From an uncultured Planctomycetia bacterium (GTDB lineage: Bacteria > Planctomycetota > UBA1135 > GCA-002686595): a stretch of 25,934 bases of DNA. Both the position numbers and the translations under genes were made by a program. The stretch spans positions 1 through 25,934 of the forward strand of contig CALKYE010000098.1 in NCBI GenBank assembly GCA_938003765.1, in the 5' to 3' direction. This document shows, piece after piece, positions 1 to 10,659 of this stretch; position 1 is the stretch's first letter; the number at the start of each line of letters is the position of its first letter. The notes below the pieces were generated by a model. The model saw only the letters and a list, made by a program, of their open reading frames with translations. It searched no databases and was not told where the DNA came from.

Positions 1-738
1 GCGGTGCTCGCGATCGACGGACAGCCCGCGCAGCTCGTAGCGCCAGTTCGCGTCGAGCTTCGCGGAGCGCTGCTGCACCGCCCGCTCGATCCCCCAACCG
101 AAGGACGTCACGCCGACCTTGCCGCGCACCGCTTCGAGGTCGCTCGCGCCCGCGGGCGGCTTGACCACCCCCGTGATGCAACCGCCGAGCATCGGCTCGA
201 GTACGATGTTCGCCGGCGGACTCGCCGGCTTGAGCTTGAGCGGCGTCTCGAGGTAGCAGTAGCGCGCGTCGACCGTCAGCGAGCCGGCCTTGGTGTCCTT
301 GCGGAACGCCACGCGGAAGCGGCCGTCGCTGTCCACGCGAACGCGGTGCTTGCCCTTGGGCTCGCCTACGTGCTCGAACTCCTTGCCATCGGCGACGACT
401 TGGAGTTCCTCGTCGAGCGGCGTTCCCTCGGGCCACACGACGCGTCCTTCGACCCACAGCGCTTCGGCCAGTTCGCGTTCCGCCGCAGCATCGACGGCGG
501 CGCGTTCGGGCGCGGAACTCGACGACGTCGCGGGCGCAGAACGCTCGACTTGCGTGGCGCGCGCCGGCTCGACCAGCTCAGCGGGCGCCTGCGATGCGCG
601 GGGCGCGTCCGCCGCAAGCGGACCCGCGACATTCAGCGGCGCGGGGCCGTCGTCGAGCGCCAGCCAGGCGACCAGGCCGAGCGCGGTCAACGTCAGAACG
701 GCGAACAGGACAAGAGCGTTGTTGCGGGACTGGGCCAC
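1..738 (-). CDS. Membrane-anchored CRL-module protein, N-terminal part (cut by the left edge)
   Basis: The reading frame is open for 246 codons from a GTG at 738-736 to the window edge, so the C-terminus lies outside. A GGAGG at 747-751, eight bases upstream, supports this start. The protein begins with a short polar stretch, a hydrophobic helix at about residues 7-27, then a low-complexity Ala/Pro/Ser/Glu linker to about residue 85. A beta-sandwich-like module follows, beginning WVEGRV. Segments WVEGRV, GTPLDE, ADGK, DGRFRVAF and LGGCI recur in the same order in the next gene upstream (1122-4511), so the two are tandem paralogues. By family knowledge such modules are prealbumin-like carboxypeptidase regulatory domains found in extracytoplasmic proteins. 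A surface or periplasmic role is inferred; no catalytic motif is visible in the part seen. Confidence 0.85.
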   Translation of the reverse strand, partial: MAQSRNNALVLFAVLTLTALGLVAWLALDDGPAPLNVAGPLAADAPRASQAPAELVEPARATQVERSAPATSSSSAPERAAVDAAAERELAEALWVEGRVVWPEGTPLDEELQVVADGKEFEHVGEPKGKHRVRVDSDGRFRVAFRKDTKAGSLTVDARYCYLETPLKLKPASPPANIVLEPMLGGCITGVVKPPAGASDLEAVRGKVGVTSFGWGIERAVQQRSAKLDANWRYELRGLSVDREHR

Positions 739-1121
739 GGCAAGAGCCTCCGTCGTTGGCGAGTGCGAGGGCGCAGCGGGCGAGTTCGCTGCGAGCGGGA
801 CGGAGCGAATCGTAGTCAGCTCGCGCTCGGATCGGCGAAGCCGGGGCTCGCAATCACGACTGAGGAGCGCCGATCTCGGGCTCGGGGCCCAAACTGCAGC
901 CTGGAGCGCGCACCGAGAGCACGCAGCGGAGCTCACGGCCGCAAAGGTGGCGTTCGTCGGGCGGACCGTTGCGAGTCGGGAGCGGCTCGACCGCACGCTC
1001 GGCGTCGCACGCGGCGATCACGACAACTGCACGGTTCTGGGGCTGCGCATCGCGGACCGATGCGACGCCGAGACGCTCGAGTCAGCGCCGCGGCATTCGC
1101 ACACGCCGCGCGGCGGGCCGC
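739..1121. other. 383-base intergenic stretch between tandem CRL genes, with a 12-bp inverted repeat
   Basis: No credible gene is seen here; the open frames are GC-driven shadows. A perfect 12-bp inverted repeat pairs 998-1009 (ctcggcgtcgca) with 1061-1072 (tgcgacgccgag), enclosing 51 bases. A 12-bp palindrome, cgccgcgcggcg, sits at 1105-1116 just after the stop of the upstream gene and could be a weak hairpin, with no T-run. A minus-strand TACGAT at 814-809 resembles a -10 box for the left-edge gene, but no convincing -35 accompanies it. The stretch therefore probably holds a terminator-like structure and a separate promoter. Confidence 0.45.
747..751 (-). promoter_or_regulatory. Ribosome binding site deciding the GTG start of the left-edge gene
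   Basis: GGAGG on the minus strand, eight bases before the GTG at 738-736. It fixes the start of a gene with no ATG near its N-terminus. Many other genes in this window lack such a site. Confidence 0.7.
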
Positions 1122-4100
1122 TCAGTCGTTGGACAAGCGCAGGACGACGCTCTCGTGCTCGCCACTCGTCAGTTGGACGTTGGCGCTGGCGTCGCCCTGC
1201 TCCGACAGCGCGGCGCTCACTCGATAGCTCCCGGGCGCCAGCGGACCGAGCGTCCAGCGCGGCCCCAGTTCGTCGAACGACCACTCGGCGCTGCCGCGCG
1301 CCCAGTCGATCCCGTCGCCGTCGACGACGTGCATCGCTGCGTTGAGCGCCTCGCCGGTCGCAGATTGCACCTGGATCGAGATGCGCCCGCCGCGGCGCAG
1401 CGTGACGCGCGCCTGCTCCGACTCGCCGCTGCGCACGCGCACGCGCGAGATCGACACGCCGACGTCGTCGTCCTTGCGCGCGATGAGCCGGTACTCGCCC
1501 TCGGCCAGTCCACTGAGCACCGCGACGCCCGCGCCCGAGGTCCTGGCGTTCTCGCCGAGGCTCAGTCCGTCGGTGGTGTCCACGCGCTGCGCGACGACCG
1601 TGGCGCCCGCCACGGGCTGTCCATCGAGCCCGCGCACTTCGCAAGTCACGTCTGACGCCGGCTGGACGACGATCTCGAGCCCCTCGAGCGCTGCGCCGTC
1701 CTCGAGCACCAGTCCCGTCAGCTCCGTGCGGCCGAAGCGCGCGCGCGAGCGGAACCAGTTCTGGTCGTCCTCGACGCTCAGCGTGTACTCGCCCGCGGCG
1801 AGGCCCTCGAAGGCGAACTCGCCCTGGGGAGACGTCTCGACCGCGCCCGTGCCGAGGCGGATCGGGTCGGCCTCGGCGTTGACACGCTGCGCTCGGAGTC
1901 TGGCATTGGGCACAGCCTCTCCTCGTCGATCGATCACGCGACCCGCGATCCGGCCGCCGGGGAAGTCGAAGTTCACGACGACTTCGCCGCCGGACGCGGC
2001 GCTGGCCGACTGGTTCAAGCTCGCGCCACCTTCGGGGAGCCTCGCGACGAAGCTGTACTCGCCCGCGCCTTCGAGCACGAAGGCGTAGGCGCCGTCGGCG
2101 CCCGAGCGTGTGCTCACTTCGAAGTCGTCACGGCTGGCCTGGACGTAGACGCCGCCCATCGGACTCCCGGCGAGGTTCACGCGCCCGCGGGCGACGATGC
2201 TCTCGCCCGTCGGAGCGCCGAGCAGCAGATCGGTCGTCGCGCCGTCGCGGATCGTGACCTTCGCGTTCAGCTCACTGCGCGTGGCGACCGCGCCGCCTGC
2301 GTCCTCGTCGTCGCCATCGGAGCGATTGGCCTGGACCGAGTACTCGCCCGGCGCGATGCGCTCGATCTCGAACTCGCCGCGCGCGTCGCTTCGCGCGCTG
2401 TGACTGCCCTGGCCCTCGACGCCGCTGATCCGCACGCGCCACGTCGCGTCGCCGACGAGCCGCGCGTCGTGAATCTTGCCCTTCAAGCGTCCGCCGGCAG
2501 TGAGCGTCAGTCGCAGGCCTTCGAGCGAGGCGCCGGGCGCGACGTTCAGCTCGAGCGGCTGACTGCGCGCGAACTGCGCGTGGCGCGCGCTGAGCTTGAT
2601 GGTCCCGCTGGGCGCGCTGCGCAGCTTGAACTCACCCTTGGAGTTGGCGGTCGTGCTGCGGTTGACGTCGGTCATCGTGAACAAGTCGCGCTGGTCGACG
2701 TCGACGCGGATCTCGGCCTTCGCGACGCGCTCGCCGCGCGGGTCGACGACCACTCCGCTCAGGGACGACGTGCGCTGCAGCGTGATCACCAGCGGCTCGG
2801 AGTCGAGCGGGACGTCGGTGTCCGGCGCCGAGGCGCTGGTGTGCCCGCGCGCGCGCGCGCCGATCTTCCAGCGGCCGGGCTTGAGCCCTTCGAGCAGGAA
2901 CGAGCCGTCCTCGGTCTCGAACTTCGTGCTGACCGCGTCCTCGAAGCCCAGCGGGAGCCCGCGCCGCTCCTCGAGCACCTCCATCGCGCTGACCCAGAAC
3001 TCCTTCACGGGCTCGCCGCGGTCGTCGACGATGCGGCCCTCGAGTCCGAGGCCCGGCTGCAGGATCAGCTCGAGCTTCGCGCCCGGCTCGACGTTGAGCG
3101 CTTGAGCTCGCCAACGCACGCCCTTCGAGGCGCCGCGTTTGGCGTTGGACTCCTCGTCCTCGTCGTCGAGTCGCGAGCCGCCTTTGGCCGTCGCGAACAC
3201 GTTGACCAGCCCGTCGGCGAGCCCGCTGATGCGAAACGCGCCGTCGGGGCCGACGCGCTGCGTGTCGTCCATGTTGAACTCGAAGTTGAAGCGCCCCGCT
3301 TCCTCGGGCGTCACCTCCTCGGCGCGCACGTAGGCGCCGGAGGCTGCGCGACCGTCGGCCCACTTCACGACGCCGCTGACCCAGCCGCCTTCGTCGAGCT
3401 CGATCGCGAGCCCCTCGCGCACGTCGCCGTCTTCGAGCTTGCCGATCGGCAGCTTGAAGTCGAGGAAGCCGCGCCGCGAGGCCTCGAGCTCGTACTCGCC
3501 CGCCGGAATGCCCGAGATGACGAAGCGCCCGTTCTGATCCGAGAAGGAGTTCTCGACGCCGCGCCAATTGAACTGATTGGAGTCCGCCGTGCTGTGGATC
3601 TCGACCGACACGTTGCCCACCGGCGCGGCGCGCGCATCGACGACCCGTCCGCTCAGACGCGCGCCTTGCGCGCACTCGATGTCCAGCGTCAGCACCTCGC
3701 CGGGACGGACCTTCACGTCCGGTTTGGAGAACCCCACCCAGCCCTTCGGTTCGTACTCCAGGTCGTGGTCCTGCGCCGCACTCAGCCCGCCCAGTTCGTA
3801 GCGCAGGTCGTCGCCGACCTTGGACTTGCGCGACACCGGGAAGCCCTGACCGGCCCAGCTCGAGGCCTTGACCTCGGCCGAGCTCGCGATGGTCCGCACG
3901 TCGTCGGCGCCCACGCCCTTGGGCGGCACGATCATTCCGGCGATGCACCCGCCGAGGATCGGCTCCAGCACCAGGTCCGCGGGCGGCGACGAGAGTTTGA
4001 TCGTCAGCGGTTTGTCCAGGTACAGGAAGCGCGCCTCGAGCTTCAGCGCGCCGGTCTTGCCCTGCTTGGAGAACGCCACGCGAAAGCGCCCGTCGTTGTC

Positions 4101-4511
4101 GACCTGCGCGCGGTAGTTGCCCAGGCCGGGGATGTCCTTGCCGTCGGCGATGACTTCGACGCGTTCGTCGAGCGGAGTGCCCGTCGGGAACTGCACGCGA
4201 CCTTCGACCCACACGACGTCGGCGAGATCGCGCTCCGTGCGCTCGGCCACGAGGTTGCGGGTGCGGGGCGTTGCGCCGGCGCGCGGGTCCGCGGCCTTGG
4301 CGCCGGTGTCGTCAGGCTCGTTCGCGAGTTCGGCGCTCGAACCCTCGCGCGGCGAAGCCACGGCGCGCGGCGCGCTCGGGTCGGCGCTCTCGGCGAGTGA
4401 GGAAGCGCTCGTCGGCTCGCTGAGGAACGCGAGCCAGGCCACGACGCCGACGGCCGCGACGAGCAGCAAGGCGAGGAGCAGCGGTGCGAGCGAGCGCGGG
4501 CGTTTCGACAT
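1122..4511 (-). CDS. Large membrane-anchored protein with about eleven CRL modules
   Basis: The product is 1129 residues. The ATG at 4511 is preceded by GGAGGG six bases upstream. The N-terminus is a basic MSKRPR, then a hydrophobic helix at about 8-30 and an Ala/Ser/Pro/Glu linker to about residue 100. The rest is a chain of about eleven repeats of one module, each starting with a pattern like (L/S)xGxVxDxxGxPVxxAxV and ending like DGxFxxxGLxxGxYxLxA. Clear copies begin GARLSGRVVDARA, GGWVSGVVKW, GLGLEGRIVDDRG, SSLSGVVVDPRG and GGRIAGRVIDRRG. These are carboxypeptidase-regulatory-like (transthyretin/prealbumin-like) folds, and no enzyme domain is attached. The helix may be an uncleaved anchor, leaving a long extracytoplasmic rod. 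A structural, adhesive or sensory surface role is inferred. It is the upstream tandem paralogue of the left-edge gene. Confidence 0.9.
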   Translation of the reverse strand: MSKRPRSLAPLLLALLLVAAVGVVAWLAFLSEPTSASSLAESADPSAPRAVASPREGSSAELANEPDDTGAKAADPRAGATPRTRNLVAERTERDLADVVWVEGRVQFPTGTPLDERVEVIADGKDIPGLGNYRAQVDNDGRFRVAFSKQGKTGALKLEARFLYLDKPLTIKLSSPPADLVLEPILGGCIAGMIVPPKGVGADDVRTIASSAEVKASSWAGQGFPVSRKSKVGDDLRYELGGLSAAQDHDLEYEPKGWVGFSKPDVKVRPGEVLTLDIECAQGARLSGRVVDARAAPVGNVSVEIHSTADSNQFNWRGVENSFSDQNGRFVISGIPAGEYELEASRRGFLDFKLPIGKLEDGDVREGLAIELDEGGWVSGVVKWADGRAASGAYVRAEEVTPEEAGRFNFEFNMDDTQRVGPDGAFRISGLADGLVNVFATAKGGSRLDDEDEESNAKRGASKGVRWRAQALNVEPGAKLELILQPGLGLEGRIVDDRGEPVKEFWVSAMEVLEERRGLPLGFEDAVSTKFETEDGSFLLEGLKPGRWKIGARARGHTSASAPDTDVPLDSEPLVITLQRTSSLSGVVVDPRGERVAKAEIRVDVDQRDLFTMTDVNRSTTANSKGEFKLRSAPSGTIKLSARHAQFARSQPLELNVAPGASLEGLRLTLTAGGRLKGKIHDARLVGDATWRVRISGVEGQGSHSARSDARGEFEIERIAPGEYSVQANRSDGDDEDAGGAVATRSELNAKVTIRDGATTDLLLGAPTGESIVARGRVNLAGSPMGGVYVQASRDDFEVSTRSGADGAYAFVLEGAGEYSFVARLPEGGASLNQSASAASGGEVVVNFDFPGGRIAGRVIDRRGEAVPNARLRAQRVNAEADPIRLGTGAVETSPQGEFAFEGLAAGEYTLSVEDDQNWFRSRARFGRTELTGLVLEDGAALEGLEIVVQPASDVTCEVRGLDGQPVAGATVVAQRVDTTDGLSLGENARTSGAGVAVLSGLAEGEYRLIARKDDDVGVSISRVRVRSGESEQARVTLRRGGRISIQVQSATGEALNAAMHVVDGDGIDWARGSAEWSFDELGPRWTLGPLAPGSYRVSAALSEQGDASANVQLTSGEHESVVLRLSND

Positions 4512-4840
4512 GGTTTCCCTCCGAGGGCAGTCGGCTGGGTCCAGCCGATTGTGGCGTGGCGACAGGCTACTGAGTGCGCTGCGACGCGTTACTTCGACGT
4601 CACGGCCCGCGGGAGGAGCGCGCTCGACTCGAACCGCTCGTTGCCGCGCCCGCTGCGCTTTCGCCGCCGGAACGCGGCGGCGTGGCCCGCGCGTCGGAGG
4701 ACGCGAGAAGCGCCGCGGCGTGCGAGCGCGCGTCCCCGCGAGCGCCCCAGACGTCTATTCTCTCTCGCTCGGATGCGTGCGCGGGGCTGTGCGATGGTCC
4801 CACTCACTCGACCGGCCCCCCAGTTCCGTCAGGCCCCGCC
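4512..4840. other. Divergent intergenic region between the CRL gene and mgtE
   Basis: No gene is supported here. Besides the inverted repeat at 4531-4548, there is a GC-rich hairpin with 8-bp arms (4662-4669 with 4675-4682, five-base loop). A TATTCT at 4756-4761 could be the -10 box for mgtE, giving a leader of about 70 bases, but no -35 match is apparent. I do not see the conserved elements of an M-box or ykoK magnesium riboswitch. Confidence 0.35.
4531..4548. promoter_or_regulatory. Inverted repeat in the leader of the large CRL gene
   Basis: tcggctgg-gt-ccagccga is a perfect 8-bp inverted repeat with a two-base centre. It starts 20 bases upstream of the ATG at 4511, just beyond the ribosome binding site on the minus strand. 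It could be an operator or a small leader hairpin. The function is not shown by sequence alone. Confidence 0.3.
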
Positions 4841-6118
4841 ATGGATTCCCAACGCGACCCTGCGCCGACCGCCAGCGCCACCGACGTCTCCGCGCAGCAG
4901 CGAGCGCGCGTCCAGGCCCTCGTGACGCAGCTCGGCGACAGTGATCGCCGCAAGGCCCTCGAGGCGCTCGAGGCCGCGGCCGAGGACGTCGCGCTCGAAG
5001 CGCTGCAGCAAGTGGTTCCCACGCTCGCGCGCGACGTGCTCGAGGGACTCTCCGCGGCGCGACGCCAGAGGCTCCTGGCCGCTGCGACGCCCGAGCGTCG
5101 ACGCCAGTGGGCCAGCCCCGAGGGCTACGCCGAGGACGCGATCGGCTCGCTCATGGAGCTGCCGATCGGCGTGTTCTCGCCCGAGCACACCGTCGCGCAA
5201 GCCACCGACGAACTGCGCGAGCTCGTCAAGCGCGCCTTCATCACCTACGTGTTCGTCGTGGACCGCTCGGGCGCGTTGCTCGGCGTGGTCACGATGCGCG
5301 ACCTGCTGTTCTCGCCGCCCACTGCGCGCCTCGAGCAGGTGATGCTGCGCGAACCGTTCTTCCTGCGCGCCGACGAGAGCCTGATCGACGCGATGCGCCG
5401 CGCGCTCAACCGCCACTTCCCCGTCTACCCGGTGTGCGACGGCGCAGGGAAGCTCGTCGGGCTCGTGCGCGGTCCCACGCTGTTCGAAGCGCAGGCCATC
5501 GAACTCAGCGCGCAGGCTGGATCGATGGTCGGTGTCGAGAAGGAGGAGCGGCTCTCGACGCCGCTGTGGCGCAGCCTGCGCTTCCGCCATCCGTGGCTGC
5601 AGCTCAACATCCTCACGGCCTTCCTCGCCGCGGCGGTGGTCGCGTTGTTCGAGGACACGATCGACCGCGTGGTCGTGCTCGCCGCGTTCCTGCCCGTGCT
5701 CGCGGGTCAGTCGGGCAACACCGGCAGCCAGGCGCTCGCGGTGACGTTGCGCGGCATGACGCTCGGCGACGTGAAGCACGGCGACGAGCGGCGGATGCTC
5801 GTCAAGGAAGCTGCGCTGGGCCTGTTCAACGGCGTGTTGGTCGGGATCACCGGCGCGATCGGGATGTACGCCTACGCCAGCGCGCAGGGCTCCGGCGACG
5901 CGCTGCAGTTGTCGTTGATCGTGCTCGCCGCGATGACCTTGAGCTGCGTCGCCAGCGGCGTGGCCGGCGTCATCACTCCGCTGACCCTGCGGCGCTTCGG
6001 CGCCGATCCAGCGACGGCGTCCTCGATCTTCCTGACGACCGCCACCGACGTCGTGAGCATGGGCGCGCTGCTGGGCCTCGCGAGCTGGCTGCTCGTCGAC
6101 GGACCGCCGCAGGCCTGA
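4841..6118 (+). CDS. mgtE: MgtE-family magnesium transporter
   Basis: The product is 425 residues. It is a channel-type Mg2+ (possibly Co2+) importer of the inner membrane. Residues 20-95 correspond to a short, degenerate version of the cytosolic MgtE N domain. Two CBS domains follow at about 105-160 and 165-222, and then a five-helix membrane domain. The MgtE signature appears as PVLAGQSGNTGSQ (285-297). The late pore region has ADPATASSIFLTTATDV, whose Asp403 matches the conserved Mg2+-binding aspartate of the family. The open frame runs further upstream, but that part is Arg/Ala-rich and unlike MgtE, so I take the ATG at 4841. The family is usually about 450 residues, so the N domain looks trimmed. 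The gene stands alone and converges on the cyclase gene. Confidence 0.92.
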   Translation: MDSQRDPAPTASATDVSAQQRARVQALVTQLGDSDRRKALEALEAAAEDVALEALQQVVPTLARDVLEGLSAARRQRLLAAATPERRRQWASPEGYAEDAIGSLMELPIGVFSPEHTVAQATDELRELVKRAFITYVFVVDRSGALLGVVTMRDLLFSPPTARLEQVMLREPFFLRADESLIDAMRRALNRHFPVYPVCDGAGKLVGLVRGPTLFEAQAIELSAQAGSMVGVEKEERLSTPLWRSLRFRHPWLQLNILTAFLAAAVVALFEDTIDRVVVLAAFLPVLAGQSGNTGSQALAVTLRGMTLGDVKHGDERRMLVKEAALGLFNGVLVGITGAIGMYAYASAQGSGDALQLSLIVLAAMTLSCVASGVAGVITPLTLRRFGADPATASSIFLTTATDVVSMGALLGLASWLLVDGPPQA

Positions 6119-6122
6119 GCGT

Positions 6123-6162
6123 CAGCGCAACGCAGTGCGACTCAGCGCAACTCAGCGCCGCA
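6123..6162. repeat. Four imperfect 10-bp tandem repeats at convergent gene ends
   Basis: Units are CAGCGCAACG, CAGTGCGACT, CAGCGCAACT and CAGCGCCGCA. They begin just after the mgtE stop and run into the last codons of the cyclase gene, whose stop lies at 6154-6152. No terminator hairpin with a T-run is visible between the two genes. Confidence 0.5.
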
Positions 6163-7879
6163 CGGGACCGCGCACGAGGTAGGCCTGCATCGGAACGCTG
6201 CGGCCCTTGAGCAGCACGGGCGCCAGCGGTTCGCACGCGAACCAGGCCTTGACCGCCTCGTAGGTCGCCGGGCCGATCACGATCTGGCCTTCGCGCGCCA
6301 CCGAGGACTCGAGGCGGCTGGCGACGTTCACGGTGTCGCCGATCACGGTGTAGTCGCGTCGCTCGAGCGCGCCGACGTCGCCGACGATCACCGGACCCGA
6401 GTTGATGCCGATGCGCAGCCCCAGTCGACGCTGACCGGCGCGGCGCGCGTTGAGCTCCTCGAGGCGACGCAACATCGCGTGCGCCGCGCGCACCGCTCGC
6501 AGCGCGTGGTCGGGCTGCTGCAACGGCGCGCCGAAGAACGCCATCAGCGCGTCGCCGATGAACTTGTCGAGCGTGCCGGCCTCGCGGAAGACCTCTTCGG
6601 TCAGCGCGCCGAACACGTGGTTGAGCGTGGCGGTGACCTCGCGCGCGCCCAGTTCCTCGGCCAGCGTGGTGAAGCCGGAGAGATCCGCGAACACGACCGA
6701 CACGTCGCGCTCCTCGGCCTCCATCGCGCCTTCATCGCGCTCGGTCGACGAGACGATGCGCTCGATCACGCTCGGCGCGTGGTAGCGCGCCAGCCGTTCG
6801 CGCACGCGCCGCTCGCGCTGCAGGTGCTCGCGCATGCGCGCGCGTTCGACTGCCGAAGCCGAGATCGCGGCCAGGATCGAGAGCGCGCCCAGGTCGTCGT
6901 GCGTGAACTCCTCCTGCGCGCTCGAGCGGTCGACGTAGATCAACCCGCCGACGCGACCCAGGTGCGTGAGCGGCGCGCACATGGCCGAGCAGATGCCGAG
7001 CGAGACGATGCTCTCGGCCGCCGCGAAGCGCTGATCCGTCGACGTGTCGCGCACGAGCATCGACTGTTGCGAGCGGAGCGCCGCCTCGACGATCTTGCGG
7101 CTCAGGCGCAGCTCGCCGATGCGGGCGCCCGGCGCTGCGCGCTCGATTCGCGGCGTGAGTTGCTCGCTGCCTTCGTCCTTGAGCAGCACGAAGCAGCGTT
7201 CGGCCGGCAGGTGCTCGAACACCAGCGCGACCACGCGCTCGAGCGTCGTGTCGAGATCGTCCTGCGCCATGAGCGCTTGCGCCGCGTCGTGGAGCAGTTG
7301 CACCACGCGCCGCGCGCCCGGCGTCGTGTCGGGCTTGGCGGCCGGCACCGGTCGAGCGGGGCCGCTCAACTCGTCGCGCGGACGCGCGCGCTCGGGCGTC
7401 TCGAGCACCTGCGAGACGAGCGCGTCGAAGTTGCGCATGTCCATGCGCTCGCCGGCCGTCGCCTCGTTGGACTCGACGACGGCGACGGCCTCCGACGCAG
7501 CGAGGTGGCACTCGAGCTCGAAGCCGCCGATGCGGATGCGGTCGCCCGAGCGCAGCTCGTGTTCGCCGATGCGCTTGTCGCCCACGAACGTGCCGTTCGA
7601 ACTGCCCAGGTCGCGCACGATCCAGCGCTCGCCCTCGTAGCGCACTTCGGCGTGTTGGCGCGACACGTCGACGCTGGCCAGCACGATGTCGCAGCCTTCC
7701 TTGCGGCCGATGACGGCCCCGCCGGCGGCCACCGGGCGCCACTCGTACTGCTCGCCCACGGGGCGGAGCAGGCTGAGCGTCGGGCGCGGGCTCACGAGGT
7801 GCGGCGGGCGTTGAGGGAGCGGCGGAGGAAGCGTCCCGCGGCGCTGGGCTCGACCTGGCGCTCTCGGGACCTGCGTCAA
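6152..7879 (-). CDS. FHA-GAF-class III adenylate cyclase
   Basis: The product is 575 residues from a TTG at 7879. A stop codon lies two codons upstream, so no earlier start exists; GTG at 7795 (547 residues) is the alternative, and neither has a good Shine-Dalgarno. After a Pro/Arg-rich lead come an FHA domain at about 50-125 (GR at 59, SRQH at 73-76, SSNGT at 93-97), a GAF domain at about 195-345, a short coiled linker, and a class III nucleotidyl cyclase domain at about 390-545. Catalytic residues look complete: metal aspartates D399 and D443, adenine-selecting K439 and D509, and transition-state N518 and R522. It should make cAMP. No membrane helix is seen, so it is cytosolic. FHA domains bind phosphothreonine, which fits the divergently transcribed Ser/Thr kinase. 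Confidence 0.9.
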   Translation of the reverse strand: MTQVPRAPGRAQRRGTLPPPLPQRPPHLVSPRPTLSLLRPVGEQYEWRPVAAGGAVIGRKEGCDIVLASVDVSRQHAEVRYEGERWIVRDLGSSNGTFVGDKRIGEHELRSGDRIRIGGFELECHLAASEAVAVVESNEATAGERMDMRNFDALVSQVLETPERARPRDELSGPARPVPAAKPDTTPGARRVVQLLHDAAQALMAQDDLDTTLERVVALVFEHLPAERCFVLLKDEGSEQLTPRIERAAPGARIGELRLSRKIVEAALRSQQSMLVRDTSTDQRFAAAESIVSLGICSAMCAPLTHLGRVGGLIYVDRSSAQEEFTHDDLGALSILAAISASAVERARMREHLQRERRVRERLARYHAPSVIERIVSSTERDEGAMEAEERDVSVVFADLSGFTTLAEELGAREVTATLNHVFGALTEEVFREAGTLDKFIGDALMAFFGAPLQQPDHALRAVRAAHAMLRRLEELNARRAGQRRLGLRIGINSGPVIVGDVGALERRDYTVIGDTVNVASRLESSVAREGQIVIGPATYEAVKAWFACEPLAPVLLKGRSVPMQAYLVRGPVRR

Positions 7880-8003
7880 AAACTACCACGTCGGGCCGCG
7901 CTCGGCCGACGGGCGCGAGCGATGCACGCGCGCGTCGGCCCGGCGCAAGTCCGGACCTCGCGAAACGGTGTAGGCTGCACGGGAAGTCGAGCAGGCGGCG
8001 AAC
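7880..8003. promoter_or_regulatory. Divergent promoter region of the cyclase and kinase genes
   Basis: These 124 bases separate two divergent starts. On the plus strand, TAGGCT at 7971-7976 is a possible -10 box 28 bases before the kinase GTG, but no good -35 hexamer accompanies it. Nothing specific was found for the minus direction. Confidence 0.25.
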
Positions 8004-10646
<2,643 letters not shown>

Positions 10647-10659
10647 AGCGGGCGGCGCG

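Noticed and set aside
4..1227. 407-codon plus-strand open frame at the left edge
   Set aside because: It is antisense to the GTG-start CRL gene, which has a ribosome site and a paralogue; this frame has neither.
2846..2860. Run of alternating cg bases
   Set aside because: It lies in coding sequence for Arg/Ala codons and is too short to claim a Z-DNA or repeat function in DNA of this composition.
2400..4400. 666-codon plus-strand open frame opposite the large CRL gene
   Set aside because: It reads as Arg/Leu/Asp/Val-rich low-complexity protein antisense to a well-structured repeat protein; no ribosome site or family resemblance.
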